DNA from: UBA10649 sp963755335
Lineage (GTDB): Bacteria > Actinomycetota > Actinomycetes > S36-B12
DNA length: 64,000 bases
Assembly (NCBI GenBank): GCA_963755335.1
Contig: CAVWJW010000006.1
Coordinates: 1 to 64,000 of the forward strand
Direction of reading: 5' to 3'
The notes under the pieces are model-generated. The model was not told the DNA's origin. It ran no database searches and was given only the letters and a program-made list of their open reading frames with translations. The translations under genes were made by a program, and so were the position numbers. Positions within the stretch are counted from its first letter, which is position 1. The number at the start of each line of letters is the position of its first letter. Shown one piece after another: positions 43,848-51,994 of this stretch.

Positions 43848-44066
43848 CTACTGGTCGACGAGCTCGTAGCCGGCTTCGTCGACGGCCGCACGCACGGCCT
43901 CGGTGAGCAGCGCGTCGGCGCTCTCGACGGTGACCGCGGAGACCTCACCGGGCACGAGCTCCACCGTGACGGCACTGACGCCGGGGATCTCGGTGAGCTC
44001 CTCGGTGACGGAGGCGACACAGTGCTGGCACGTCATGCCGGAAACCTTGAAGACCTGCGTGGTCAT
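43848..44066 (-). CDS. copZ: Heavy-metal-associated (CopZ-like) copper chaperone
   Basis: The 72-residue protein has the metal motif GMTCQHCVASV (Cys13, Cys16) and the HMA fold (VSAVTVESADALLTEAV). It would bind Cu(I) in the cytoplasm. GGAGAG precedes its ATG. It follows csoR after a 55-base gap and is probably in the same transcript. No CopA ATPase is present in the window. Confidence 0.92.
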   Translation of the reverse strand: MTTQVFKVSGMTCQHCVASVTEELTEIPGVSAVTVELVPGEVSAVTVESADALLTEAVRAAVDEAGYELVDQ

Positions 44067-44121
44067 GAAACGTCTCTCCTTGCTCGGTGGTGTATCAGGT
44101 GTATCGGTCTATCCCGTGGTG

Positions 44122-44382
44122 TCAGGCCAGGGACAAGAAGAGCTTCTCGAGCTCCTCGCGGGTCATCGGAGCATCGTCGCCGTGCTCCCAGCACTGCTGA
44201 AGACCCGACGCTACGATCTTGAACCCGGCCCGGTCCAGGGCCTTGGAGACGGCCGCGAGCTGGGTGACGACGTCACTGCAGCTGCGCTCCTCCTCGATCA
44301 TGTTGATGACGCCGTCGAGCTGGCCGCGCGCCCTCTTCAGGCGCATGACGATGTCGTGGCTGACCGTGGGCTCGATGTTCAT
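44122..44382 (-). CDS. csoR: CsoR/CstR-family repressor lacking the copper-ligand His
   Basis: The 86-residue all-helical protein has RLKRARGQLDGVINMIEEER and CSDVVTQLAAVSKAL. The two conserved cysteines are Cys35 and Cys64 with the usual spacing of 29. The copper-binding His of CsoR (four residues before the second Cys) is replaced by Gly60 in FKIVASGLQQC. Persulfide-sensing CstR proteins also keep only the two Cys, so the signal could be copper or persulfide. The ATG lies 6 bases after a -10-like TACACT (44389-44394), so the mRNA is probably leaderless. An operator at 44400-44416 suggests autoregulation. Confidence 0.9.
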   Translation of the reverse strand: MNIEPTVSHDIVMRLKRARGQLDGVINMIEEERSCSDVVTQLAAVSKALDRAGFKIVASGLQQCWEHGDDAPMTREELEKLFLSLA

Positions 44383-44399
44383 GTCGCCAGTGTACGCCC

Positions 44400-44416
44400 A
44401 TACCCACAGGGGTATT
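44400..44416 (-). promoter_or_regulatory. CsoR-type operator in front of csoR
   Basis: ATACCCACAGGGGTATT contains inverted arms ATACCC and GGGTAT. It lies just upstream of the -10-like TACACT, over the expected -35 region. It matches the thioredoxin operator except for two neighbouring bases (AC versus CA). Confidence 0.78.
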
Positions 44417-44473
44417 CCGCCATCTCCACGATGGGCCGAGCGCGTCGCGCAGGATCGTCGCTACCGTGGTCGC

Positions 44474-45673
44474 GTGACGCGGACCGGACTGCCCGCCCTC
44501 CCCGCGTACCTGACGACGGCCACCCTGGCCCGATCGGCGACCGAGTCCGCCGGCCCAGCGCTGCTGATCGTGGCCATCGCCACCATCGGCAATCCGACGA
44601 CCGGCTCGTACCTCGTTGCCTCGCTGACCGCGTCCGCGGCCCTCGGCGGACCCGTCGTCGGGGCCCTGCTGGACCGCACGTCCGCGCCGCGGTGGGGCTT
44701 CGCCATCGCGATGGCGATCATGGCCGTCGGCCTGGTGGCGATCGCCCTGACGATCGGCAAGGTCCCGGTCGGCTGGGTGATGGCGATGGCCGTCGTCGCC
44801 GGCTTCGGATATCCGGCCATCACCGGTGCCTGGAGCGCACAGCTGCCACGCCTCGTCGACGCCGCGGCACTCAAGCACGCGTACTCGTCGGACGCGGCCA
44901 CCTACAGCGTCGCCGCCGTCGCGGCCCCGCCGCTCGCCGCCGCCCTCGTCACCGTCTCCGCCACGGCGCCACTGTGGCTGCCCGTCCTCCTGCTGATGGT
45001 GTCGCTGGCACTACTGCGCACCGTCCCCCTCCACCCCGCCGCCCCGAGGGCAGTCGCCACGACGCTGTGGGACGACCTCAAGGCGGGCGTCCACACCATC
45101 GTCGGCCGCGTATCGCTGCGCCGAACCGCGATCGTCACCACTGTCGGGTTCGCCGGCCAGGCCGCGGTCTTCGTGGCGGCTCCCCTGCTCGCGCAGTCGC
45201 TCACCGGCTCGCTGCAGTTCACCGGCGTCATCCTGGGTGCGTTCGCCGTGGGCGGTGTCACCACCGCCCTCTGGTTCGCGCGGCATCCGGTGTCGCGTCC
45301 GGACCGGGCCATCATCGTGTCGACGGGACTGTCGGCCGTGATGCTGGTGCTCATCGGCCTGGCGCCCACCACCGCGCTGCTCCTGGTCGCCGCCTTCGCC
45401 ATGGGCGCGACGGAGCCGCCTCTCGTGTCGGGCATGTTCCAGGTGCGCCAGCGCGAAGCACCGTCCCACGTGCAGTCCCAGGTCTTCACGACGTCGGCGA
45501 GCCTTCGCATGACGGCCTTCGCCATCGCCACCGCGATCTGCGGCGCGCTGATCCCCCTCGGCACCTGGGCGGTGATCGCGTTCGGAGTGTCCCTGCACGT
45601 CGCCGCATTGATCGCCGGTCTCTGGGCAGGCCCGGACCTGCCGCCACGCGAGCACTGGATTCGCCGGCCCTGA
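44474..45673 (+). CDS. MFS transporter
   Basis: The 399-residue protein has about 12 membrane helices with the short loop LDRTSAPRWGFA (MFS motif A region) near 70. The start is a GTG at 44474, divergent from csoR by 91 bases. The operator at 44400 is near enough to influence it, but it is on the far side of the csoR promoter. Substrate is unknown. Confidence 0.85.
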   Translation: MTRTGLPALPAYLTTATLARSATESAGPALLIVAIATIGNPTTGSYLVASLTASAALGGPVVGALLDRTSAPRWGFAIAMAIMAVGLVAIALTIGKVPVGWVMAMAVVAGFGYPAITGAWSAQLPRLVDAAALKHAYSSDAATYSVAAVAAPPLAAALVTVSATAPLWLPVLLLMVSLALLRTVPLHPAAPRAVATTLWDDLKAGVHTIVGRVSLRRTAIVTTVGFAGQAAVFVAAPLLAQSLTGSLQFTGVILGAFAVGGVTTALWFARHPVSRPDRAIIVSTGLSAVMLVLIGLAPTTALLLVAAFAMGATEPPLVSGMFQVRQREAPSHVQSQVFTTSASLRMTAFAIATAICGALIPLGTWAVIAFGVSLHVAALIAGLWAGPDLPPREHWIRRP

Positions 45674-45695
45674 GGCCGTCTTCTACCTTTGGGCG

Positions 45696-46415
45696 ATGAG
45701 CACCCCGGGCAAGCTGGCACTCGTCGGCAGCGGCGAGTACCTCCCCGTCATGCATGACATCGAGGCGTGGCTCCTCGAGGGTCGTCCGCAGCGGTACGTC
45801 CAGCTGGCCACGGCAGCCGCGCCCGAGGGAGACCGGTCGCTCGCCCGATGGCACCAGCTCGGCGCGGATGCAGCCGAACGCCTAGGCGCCGAACAGGTGA
45901 TCGTCGACGTCCGTGACACCGTCACCGCCAACGACGACGCGCACGTCGCGCTCATCCGCGGCGCCGGCCTCATCTACCTCTCGGGAGGAAACCCCAGCCA
46001 TCTGGTCAAGGCGTTGCGCGGGACCAAGGTGTGGACGGCCATCGTCGAGGAGTGGCGAGCCGGCGCATCACTTGCGGGCTGCAGTGCCGGCGCGATGGCC
46101 ATGGGCGGCTACATCCCCGACATCAGGCATCCTCGGCGCGGCGGAGTCGACGGTCTCGGCATCGTGCCGGACCTCCGCGTGCTGCCGCACTTCGACAAGT
46201 ACAGCAAGATGATTCCCGACTTCGTCATGAAGCCCCTGCTCACCGATACGGCGACCGTCGTCGGCGTCGACGAGGACACCGCCCTCGTCTCCGAGGGACC
46301 GAGCGAGGACGGCCTGTGGGACTTCAGGTCGCGCGGCCGACAGTCGGCCTGGCGCATCGAGGCCGACCGACGCCATCGCGTCAACGCCCCGCTGCGCCTT
46401 CGCGTCGCTGCATGA
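45696..46415 (+). CDS. Peptidase S51-like (type 1 glutamine amidotransferase fold) protein
   Basis: The 239-residue protein has the nucleophile elbow LAGCSAGAMAMGG near residue 128 (Ser), YLSGGNPSHLVKAL near 90 and a likely His in VLPHFDKYSKM near 165, as in dipeptidase E and cyanophycinase. It may cleave aspartyl or related peptides. Its stop overlaps the trmB start (ATGA). Confidence 0.82.
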   Translation: MSTPGKLALVGSGEYLPVMHDIEAWLLEGRPQRYVQLATAAAPEGDRSLARWHQLGADAAERLGAEQVIVDVRDTVTANDDAHVALIRGAGLIYLSGGNPSHLVKALRGTKVWTAIVEEWRAGASLAGCSAGAMAMGGYIPDIRHPRRGGVDGLGIVPDLRVLPHFDKYSKMIPDFVMKPLLTDTATVVGVDEDTALVSEGPSEDGLWDFRSRGRQSAWRIEADRRHRVNAPLRLRVAA

Positions 46416-47119
46416 GCACCGCGCACGAACACCACCCGCGCGCAGACGTCGGGGTGCTCGGCCCGGGCATCCGGACCTTCAAGCCCCGTCGGAGCCGGAT
46501 CACGCAACGCCAGCGCGCCGCCCTCGGCGAGCGGCGTTGGCAGCTCGACGTCAGCCGTGATCCCCTTGACCTGGCCGCCATTTGGGGCGAGGGGACCCCC
46601 GTGGTCATGGAGATCGGATTCGGCGTCGGCGATGCCACAGCGACCATGGCAGCGATGTTCCCGGACACCGGCATCCTCGCCGTGGACATCCACACGCCCG
46701 GGGTCGGCAATCTCCTCGACCTGATCATGCGCGAGTCGTTGACGAACGTCCGGGTGATGGAGGCCGACGCACTGGTGGTTCTGCATCACATGATCCCGGC
46801 CGCCGGGCTCGCCGGGATCCGCACGTACTTCCCCGACCCCTGGCCGAAGGCCCGGCACCACAAGCGGCGCATCCTGCAGACTGCCGTTCTCGACCTGGCG
46901 GCCCAGCGGCTCCGGCCCGGAGGGTTCTGGCACGTGGCCACCGACTGGGACGCCTACGTCCAGTCGATCGAGGAGGCCTTCACGATCGGCGACGCCTGGT
47001 CGGGCGGCCGCATCGACCGGCCGGACTGGCGCCCCCAGACGCACTTCGAACGGCGGGCGAGGCGCGAGGGCCGCGCGATCACCGATCTCCTGTACCGGAC
47101 AGCCGCCCACCCCGAGTGA
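46412..47119 (+). CDS. trmB: tRNA (guanine-N7-)-methyltransferase
   Basis: The 235-residue enzyme makes m7G46 in tRNA using SAM. Motifs are VMEIGFGVGDATA near 70 (SAM loop), YFPDPWPKARHHKRRI near 145 and the substrate region FWHVATDWDAY near 175. RTFKPRRSRIT near the start is also typical. The ATG overlaps the upstream stop. Confidence 0.95.
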   Translation: MSTAHEHHPRADVGVLGPGIRTFKPRRSRITQRQRAALGERRWQLDVSRDPLDLAAIWGEGTPVVMEIGFGVGDATATMAAMFPDTGILAVDIHTPGVGNLLDLIMRESLTNVRVMEADALVVLHHMIPAAGLAGIRTYFPDPWPKARHHKRRILQTAVLDLAAQRLRPGGFWHVATDWDAYVQSIEEAFTIGDAWSGGRIDRPDWRPQTHFERRARREGRAITDLLYRTAAHPE

Positions 47120-47150
47120 GCATACGGGGGCCAAGTGCCACAATCCGCAC

Positions 47151-48112
47151 ATGACCTCTGACCTCGCCCTGACCGAGCGCCGCCAGCTCGGCACGACTGA
47201 CCTGCAGGTTGCCGACCTCTGCCTGGGCGGCAACGTCTTCGGCTGGACCGCCGACGAGCCGGCCTCCTTCGCCGTGCTCGACGCGTACGTGGCGGCGGGC
47301 GGAAACTTCATCGACACCGCGGACGCGTACTCCGCACTGGATCCCCGGCAATGTCGGCGGAGAGTCCGAGGCGATCATCGGCAACTGGATGGCCAGCCGA
47401 GGCAACCGCGACAGCATGATCATCGCCACCAAGGTGGCCAAGCTGCCCACGGCAGCCGGACTGTCGCCCAGCAACATCCGCGTGGCGACCGAGGACTCAC
47501 TCGCGCCGCCTGCGCACGGACCACATCGACCTCTATTACGCCCACGAGGACGACCCGACCGTGCCGTTCGAGGACTCGCTCGGCACGTTCGACGCCCTCA
47601 TCGCCGAGGGCAAGGTGCGCTACATCGCCGCGTCGAACTTCACCGCCCCGCGTCTCGCCGAGGCACTCGCGGTGTCCGAGGCGAACGGCCTCGCGGCCTT
47701 CGTCGCCCTGCAGAACCACTACAACCTCATGGAGCGCTCGGACTACGAGCAGGACCTCCGGCCGATCGTCGAGCAGCACGGGATCGCGAGCCTGCCGTAC
47801 TACGGCCTCGCCCGTGGCTTCCTCACCGGCAAGTACCGCCAGGGGCTCACCGTTGACAGTGCCCGGGCGAAGGGCGTCGCGCAGTACCAGAACGACCGCG
47901 GCGATCGCGTTCTCGCCGCTGTCGACGCGTGCGCCGACCGGCACGGCACGACGCCGGCGGCGGTGTCGCTCGCCTGGCTGCTCGCCCAGCCCACCGTCAC
48001 CTGCGCCCTGGCCAGCGCGCGCACCCTCGACCAGCTCGACGGCCTGCTGGCCATGTCGTCCGTGCAGCTGACGCCCGCCGATCTCGCCGAGCTGGACGCC
48101 GCGTCTGCCTGA
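47151..48112 (+). pseudogene. Aldo/keto reductase, two frameshifts
   Basis: The catalytic tetrad is present across the pieces: Asp and Tyr in GGNFIDTADAYSA, Lys in IIATKVAK and His in IDLYYAHEDD. Extra bases near 47345 (should read YSAWIPGNVGGESEAIIG) and near 47507 (should continue RRLRTDHIDLYYA) break it. The C-terminal part is intact (VALQNHYNLMERSDYEQD, VSLAWLLAQPTVTCALAS). The intact enzyme of about 320 residues would be an NADPH-dependent reductase of the AKR type with an (alpha/beta)8 barrel. Confidence 0.88.
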
Positions 48113-48129
48113 GCAGGACCGGTGACACG

Positions 48130-48690
48130 ATGAGCCTGTTCGTCGCCATCGTCCCGTCCGCGACGGCGATCGAGGACCTCGAAGGACGAGTGCAGGCGGT
48201 CCAGCGCTCACGTGAGGGGCGCGAGCTGCGCTGGCAGCCACCCGATCGCTGGCATGTCACGATGGCCTTCCTCGGCGAGCAGGACGACGACGCCGACGAG
48301 GTGCTCGCCGAGCGCCTCGATGGCATCGCGGTCGGCCGCTCGGGCCCCCTCCTTCGCATCCGGGGCTCGGGTGCCTTCGGTCGCCAGGTCCTGTGGGCCG
48401 GGATCGAGGGTGCGAACGCGGGCGATGCGACCGCCTTCGAGGATCTCGCTCAGGTCATCCATTCGACCCTGCGACGGATCGGCTTCCCGCTGGAACGCCG
48501 ACCGTGGCGTCCGCACCTGACCCTGGCCAGGTCGCGTGGTGGTGATGCCCGACCGGCGGCCGCACTGCTCGAGGCGTACTCGGGCCCCGGATGGCGCGTC
48601 GGCGAACTGCTCGCCGTGCGTTCGCAAGGCGGTCCCTCACCGGTGCACACGGTGATCCACCGGTCCCCGCTGGTTCAGCCGGCCAGCTGA
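48130..48690 (+). CDS. thpR: RNA 2',3'-cyclic phosphodiesterase
   Basis: The 186-residue protein belongs to the 2H phosphoesterase family: the two HxTx motifs are WHVTMAFLG near 42 and PHLTLARSRG near 132. It opens 2',3'-cyclic phosphates to 2'-phosphates in RNA. The ATG is at 48130. Its 3' end overlaps that of the convergent diguanylate cyclase gene by 16 bases. Confidence 0.92.
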   Translation: MSLFVAIVPSATAIEDLEGRVQAVQRSREGRELRWQPPDRWHVTMAFLGEQDDDADEVLAERLDGIAVGRSGPLLRIRGSGAFGRQVLWAGIEGANAGDATAFEDLAQVIHSTLRRIGFPLERRPWRPHLTLARSRGGDARPAAALLEAYSGPGWRVGELLAVRSQGGPSPVHTVIHRSPLVQPAS

Positions 48691-50021
48691 TGGGCCGGAT
48701 GAGTGACCGTCCGGTCCCGGCCCAGCTCCTTCGCCTCGTACAGCGCCGCGTCGGCGTCGCGCAGCACCCGATCCGGAGTCGAGTCCGGCCGGACCATGGC
48801 GACACCGATGCTGAAGCTGCGTGACAGGTCGATCCCGTCGACCATGAGGGCCTCGCTCATGGCCGCGCGGATCTTGGCGGCCACTGACTCGGCATCGGAA
48901 GGGCCCCGCACTCCCTGCAGGACCACGACGAACTCGTCGCCGCCCAAGCGGGCCACCATGTCGTTCTCGCGCACGCTGCGCTTGATGCGGGCCGCGATCG
49001 CGCGCAGCACGTCGTCGCCGACCGCATGTCCGTACGTGTCGTTGATCTCCTTGAAGTTGTCGACGTCGCAGTAGAGGACGGCATGCTGATCGGTCGAGCG
49101 ACGACACTCGGCGATCAGGCGCTCCATCCGCTCGAGGAGCGAGGGCCGGTTGACGAGTCCTGTGAGGTCGTCCTTACGCCCCCGCTCGGCGAGCTCCTGC
49201 GTGGCCACGAGCTGGTCGACGTCCCGCATGCCGACGACGACGCTGTCGTGGTCGCTGCCCTCCTCGCGCACGCGCGTGGCCGTGACGCTCATCCACCGGT
49301 ACCGACCGTCCTTCTGACGCAGCCGAGCCAGGACGGGATGAGCAGCGCCCGGCTTCAGCGCGACGAGCTCGGCGCCGGCCGCGCCCGCCTCGCGCAACGC
49401 GACCACCACGTCCCAGTCGTCGGGATGGACCAGGTCGGCCACCACGGAACCCTCGATCTCGGCGACCGACCAGCCCAGGCTCCGCGTGACCGTCGGGGCC
49501 ACCCACGAGGCGCGACCTTGGCCGTCGGCGAAGTAGACGAAGTCGGAGGCATTCTCGGCGAGCAGGCGAAAGCGGGCCTCACTGCGGGCGAGGTCCTCGT
49601 GCGCCTGGAACTGGTCCGTGACGTTGCGCCACGTGATGCCGACGCCGTCGGCAAGCCTGACCAGTCGCACGTCGTAGCGCTGCGGGACACCCGAGGGCGG
49701 GGTCAGGACGTACGCACGCTCCCGTCGTTCCGTCCCGTTGCCGAGGATGTCGGAGGCCGCGGCGAGAAGGTCCACGACGACCTGGCGCGGCAGGGACTCG
49801 CGGATGCTGCGTCCGAGGATCTCCGTGCGCTCGAGGTGCACTGCCGCACAGGCGGCCAGGTTGGCATCGGAGACCAGCAGGTCGCCTAGCGCCCCGGAGG
49901 CATCCCGCAGTCCGGTGGCAAGGAGGTACGGATCGAGCATCGCGTCAAGGGCAATCCGAAGGATCTCGTCACCCCGCACGGATGCAGCGTATGCCGACAG
50001 GTCGGGAATTCCGCTCTGCAC
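48675..50021 (-). CDS. PAS-containing diguanylate cyclase with I-site
   Basis: The 448-residue protein has a weak N-terminal PAS-like region, a PAS domain starting RLLAENASDFVYFADGQG near 160, and a GGDEF domain: FKEINDTYGHAVGDD near 330, then VRENDMVARLGGDEFVVVLQ with the product-inhibition site RxxD (REND) five residues before GGDEF. It lacks membrane helices and EAL. It should make cyclic-di-GMP. A GTG at 50021 is chosen; the GTG at 50042 lies inside a hairpin loop without a binding site. GGGGGAGAG in the hairpin arm may be the real binding site. Confidence 0.88.
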   Translation of the reverse strand: MQSGIPDLSAYAASVRGDEILRIALDAMLDPYLLATGLRDASGALGDLLVSDANLAACAAVHLERTEILGRSIRESLPRQVVVDLLAAASDILGNGTERRERAYVLTPPSGVPQRYDVRLVRLADGVGITWRNVTDQFQAHEDLARSEARFRLLAENASDFVYFADGQGRASWVAPTVTRSLGWSVAEIEGSVVADLVHPDDWDVVVALREAGAAGAELVALKPGAAHPVLARLRQKDGRYRWMSVTATRVREEGSDHDSVVVGMRDVDQLVATQELAERGRKDDLTGLVNRPSLLERMERLIAECRRSTDQHAVLYCDVDNFKEINDTYGHAVGDDVLRAIAARIKRSVRENDMVARLGGDEFVVVLQGVRGPSDAESVAAKIRAAMSEALMVDGIDLSRSFSIGVAMVRPDSTPDRVLRDADAALYEAKELGRDRTVTHPAHQLAG

Positions 50022-50023
50022 AT

Positions 50024-50062
50024 GCGAAGGACTCTCCCCCACCCCGAGGGAGAGTCCTTCGC
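50024..50062 (-). terminator. Hairpin between membrane-protein and diguanylate cyclase genes
   Basis: GCGAAGGACTCTCCC (50024-50038) pairs perfectly with 50048-50062 (15 bp, 9-base loop). It sits 10 bases past the stop of the gene at 50073 and may terminate it. On the minus strand its 3' side carries the purine-rich sequence just before the cyclase start, so it could also hide the cyclase ribosome binding site. Confidence 0.75.
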
Positions 50063-50072
50063 CGAACCGGGA

Positions 50073-50633
50073 TCAGGCGACAGGCACCTGCTCCACGGGG
50101 GCGAACACGGCCACGTCCTCGGGTGTCTTGCCGAGGTGGCGGAAGCCGAGGATCGACAGGACCAGCAGGAGCAGGGCCGCGCCCCACATCACCCATGCAC
50201 CGATGACGGCGATGGTGCCGAAGACCCAGAACGCGTAGGCGTTCAGGAGCATGCCGCGCAGCGTCTCGCCCATGAACAGGGTCTGGCGCTGGGCGCCCAG
50301 GGCCTCGTCCTTGCCGCCACCGGCGATGAACTCGCCGCTGACCTCGGAGTAGGTCTTGCCGCCGGCGATGCCGGCCACGTGAACGCTGATGAGGTCGGAG
50401 TAGGCCTTGGCCAGCGGGCCGTCGGTGATGCTCTGGCCGGCGTACTGCTGGAGCTCCGGCGGCAGGGTGGTGGCGTCCGCGGCGAAGGAGATCTTCTGCG
50501 CGGTGAGTTCGTTGGTGACGGTCGTGTGCGCGAAGTTGCCGCCCCACATGAGCAGGACGCCCGCGATGGCGAGAACAACGGCAACAACGAGCCCGGTGAC
50601 GGACAGGATCCGGTCGAGACTGCGACGACGCAT
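50073..50633 (-). CDS. Membrane protein with extracytoplasmic middle domain
   Basis: The 186-residue protein has an N-terminal helix (VTGLVVAVVLAIAGVLLMW), an extracytoplasmic stretch of about 100 residues (TTVTNELTAQKISFAADATT and so on) and two C-terminal helices (NAYAFWVFGTIAVIGAWVMW and ALLLLVLSILGFRHL). This layout, helix-loop-helix pair, resembles the broken genes at 6778 and 7470 but without clear sequence match. GGAGG precedes the ATG at 50633. No family is recognised. Confidence 0.75.
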   Translation of the reverse strand: MRRRSLDRILSVTGLVVAVVLAIAGVLLMWGGNFAHTTVTNELTAQKISFAADATTLPPELQQYAGQSITDGPLAKAYSDLISVHVAGIAGGKTYSEVSGEFIAGGGKDEALGAQRQTLFMGETLRGMLLNAYAFWVFGTIAVIGAWVMWGAALLLLVLSILGFRHLGKTPEDVAVFAPVEQVPVA

Positions 50634-50788
50634 GGTGGTGATTCCTCCGGTGTGGCGCCGTGAGGACCGGCGCCGGTGTCTGTGACTTCGTGTCACTAGT
50701 TGAAGCATCTACTACCGAGAGCGGTGCGCGGTGCCGCCAAGGACCCCACTCCGTGTGCCTAAAGTCCCTGTCGGGAGGGAGCACCGAC

Positions 50789-51994
50789 TTGTCCGTACCG
50801 ACACGCTCCTGGCTGACCCGTAACCTCGTCATCCTGACCCTGGTCTCGCTGACGCAGGACGCCGCCAGCGAACTGCTGTATCCCCTGCTTCCGCTCCTGC
50901 TTACCGGGATTCTCGGCGCGCCCGCCGTGGTCCTGGGCACCATCGAGGGCATCGCGGAGGCCACCGCCGGGATCACCAAGTACGTTGCCGGCCGCTGGTC
51001 GGATCGCCGGGGCCGCAAGCCGTTCGTGGCCGCCGGCTACGGCCTGGCCGCGGTCGGGAAGGTCCTCGTCGCGGCGGCCTGGGCGTGGCCGGTCGTCCTC
51101 GTCGGTCGCGTCGTCGACCGCTTCGGCAAGGGCGTCCGCGCGGCCCCCCGCGATGCCCTGATCGCGTCCTCGGTCCCTCCGGCCGCGCTCGGTCGGGCGT
51201 TCGGCTTCCACCGCATGGGCGACAGCGTCGGCGCCGTCATCGGCCCGCTGCTGGGACTGCTCGCCCTCTCGCTGCTCGACGGCAACGTGCGGGCCACCCT
51301 CTGGTGGGCGGTCGTCCCGGCCCTCCTCTCCGTCCTGCTGGTCTTCCTGGTGCGCGAGCGGCGGCCGGCCCTCAAGACGACCGCGGCCGATGCGCATGCG
51401 CCAGGCGAGCATCTGCTCTCCTCATCTCCGCTGCCGCCCGCCTTCTGGCGCGTGACCGTCGTCCTCGTGACCATCGCCCTGGTGAACTTCCCCGACGCGC
51501 TCCTGCTCCTTCGCGTCATGAACCTCGGGTTCTCCACCACGCAGGTCGTCCTGGGGTACGTCGCCTTCAACGTCGTCTATGCGCTCGGCTCGTATCCCGC
51601 CGGGGTGCTCGCCGACCACTGGCCGCGGCCGGTCGTCTACTCGCTCGGGCTCACGGCATTCGGGGTCGGCTACCTCGGACTGGGACTGGTCGATTCAGGG
51701 CCCGCCGTCTTCGTCCTCATCGCCGTCTACGGACTGTTCCCGGCGTTCACCGACGGCGTCGGCAAGGCCTGGGTCTCCGCACTGGTGCCAGACGAGCACC
51801 GCGGACGCGCCCAAGGCGTCTTCCAGGCCTTCACCGCCGGGGCCATCCTGGTGGCCGGCCTATGGGCCGGCGTGCTGTGGACGACGGGGCCGGGGGCCGG
51901 CACCGTCCCTCTGATCGTGTCGGGCATCGTCGGGCTGGTCGCCGCGATCTCGATGCTGCTCGCCCGCCGGTGGCTCGGGCAGGTCGACTCCTAG
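50789..51994 (+). CDS. MFS transporter
   Basis: The 401-residue protein has 12 helices and the motif A loop GRWSDRRGRKPFVAAGYGL near 65, with RFGKGVRAAPRDALIASSVP near 110, a block seen in MFS_1 efflux proteins. The TTG start at 50789 is chosen because GGGAGGGA lies 10 bases upstream, whereas the longer open frame to 50660 has no such site. Its stop overlaps the end of the convergent acyl-CoA ligase by 4 bases. Confidence 0.85.
   Translation: MSVPTRSWLTRNLVILTLVSLTQDAASELLYPLLPLLLTGILGAPAVVLGTIEGIAEATAGITKYVAGRWSDRRGRKPFVAAGYGLAAVGKVLVAAAWAWPVVLVGRVVDRFGKGVRAAPRDALIASSVPPAALGRAFGFHRMGDSVGAVIGPLLGLLALSLLDGNVRATLWWAVVPALLSVLLVFLVRERRPALKTTAADAHAPGEHLLSSSPLPPAFWRVTVVLVTIALVNFPDALLLLRVMNLGFSTTQVVLGYVAFNVVYALGSYPAGVLADHWPRPVVYSLGLTAFGVGYLGLGLVDSGPAVFVLIAVYGLFPAFTDGVGKAWVSALVPDEHRGRAQGVFQAFTAGAILVAGLWAGVLWTTGPGAGTVPLIVSGIVGLVAAISMLLARRWLGQVDS

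Noticed and set aside
50022..50042. GTG at 50042 as start of the diguanylate cyclase.
   Set aside because: It lies in the loop of a strong hairpin with no binding site upstream.
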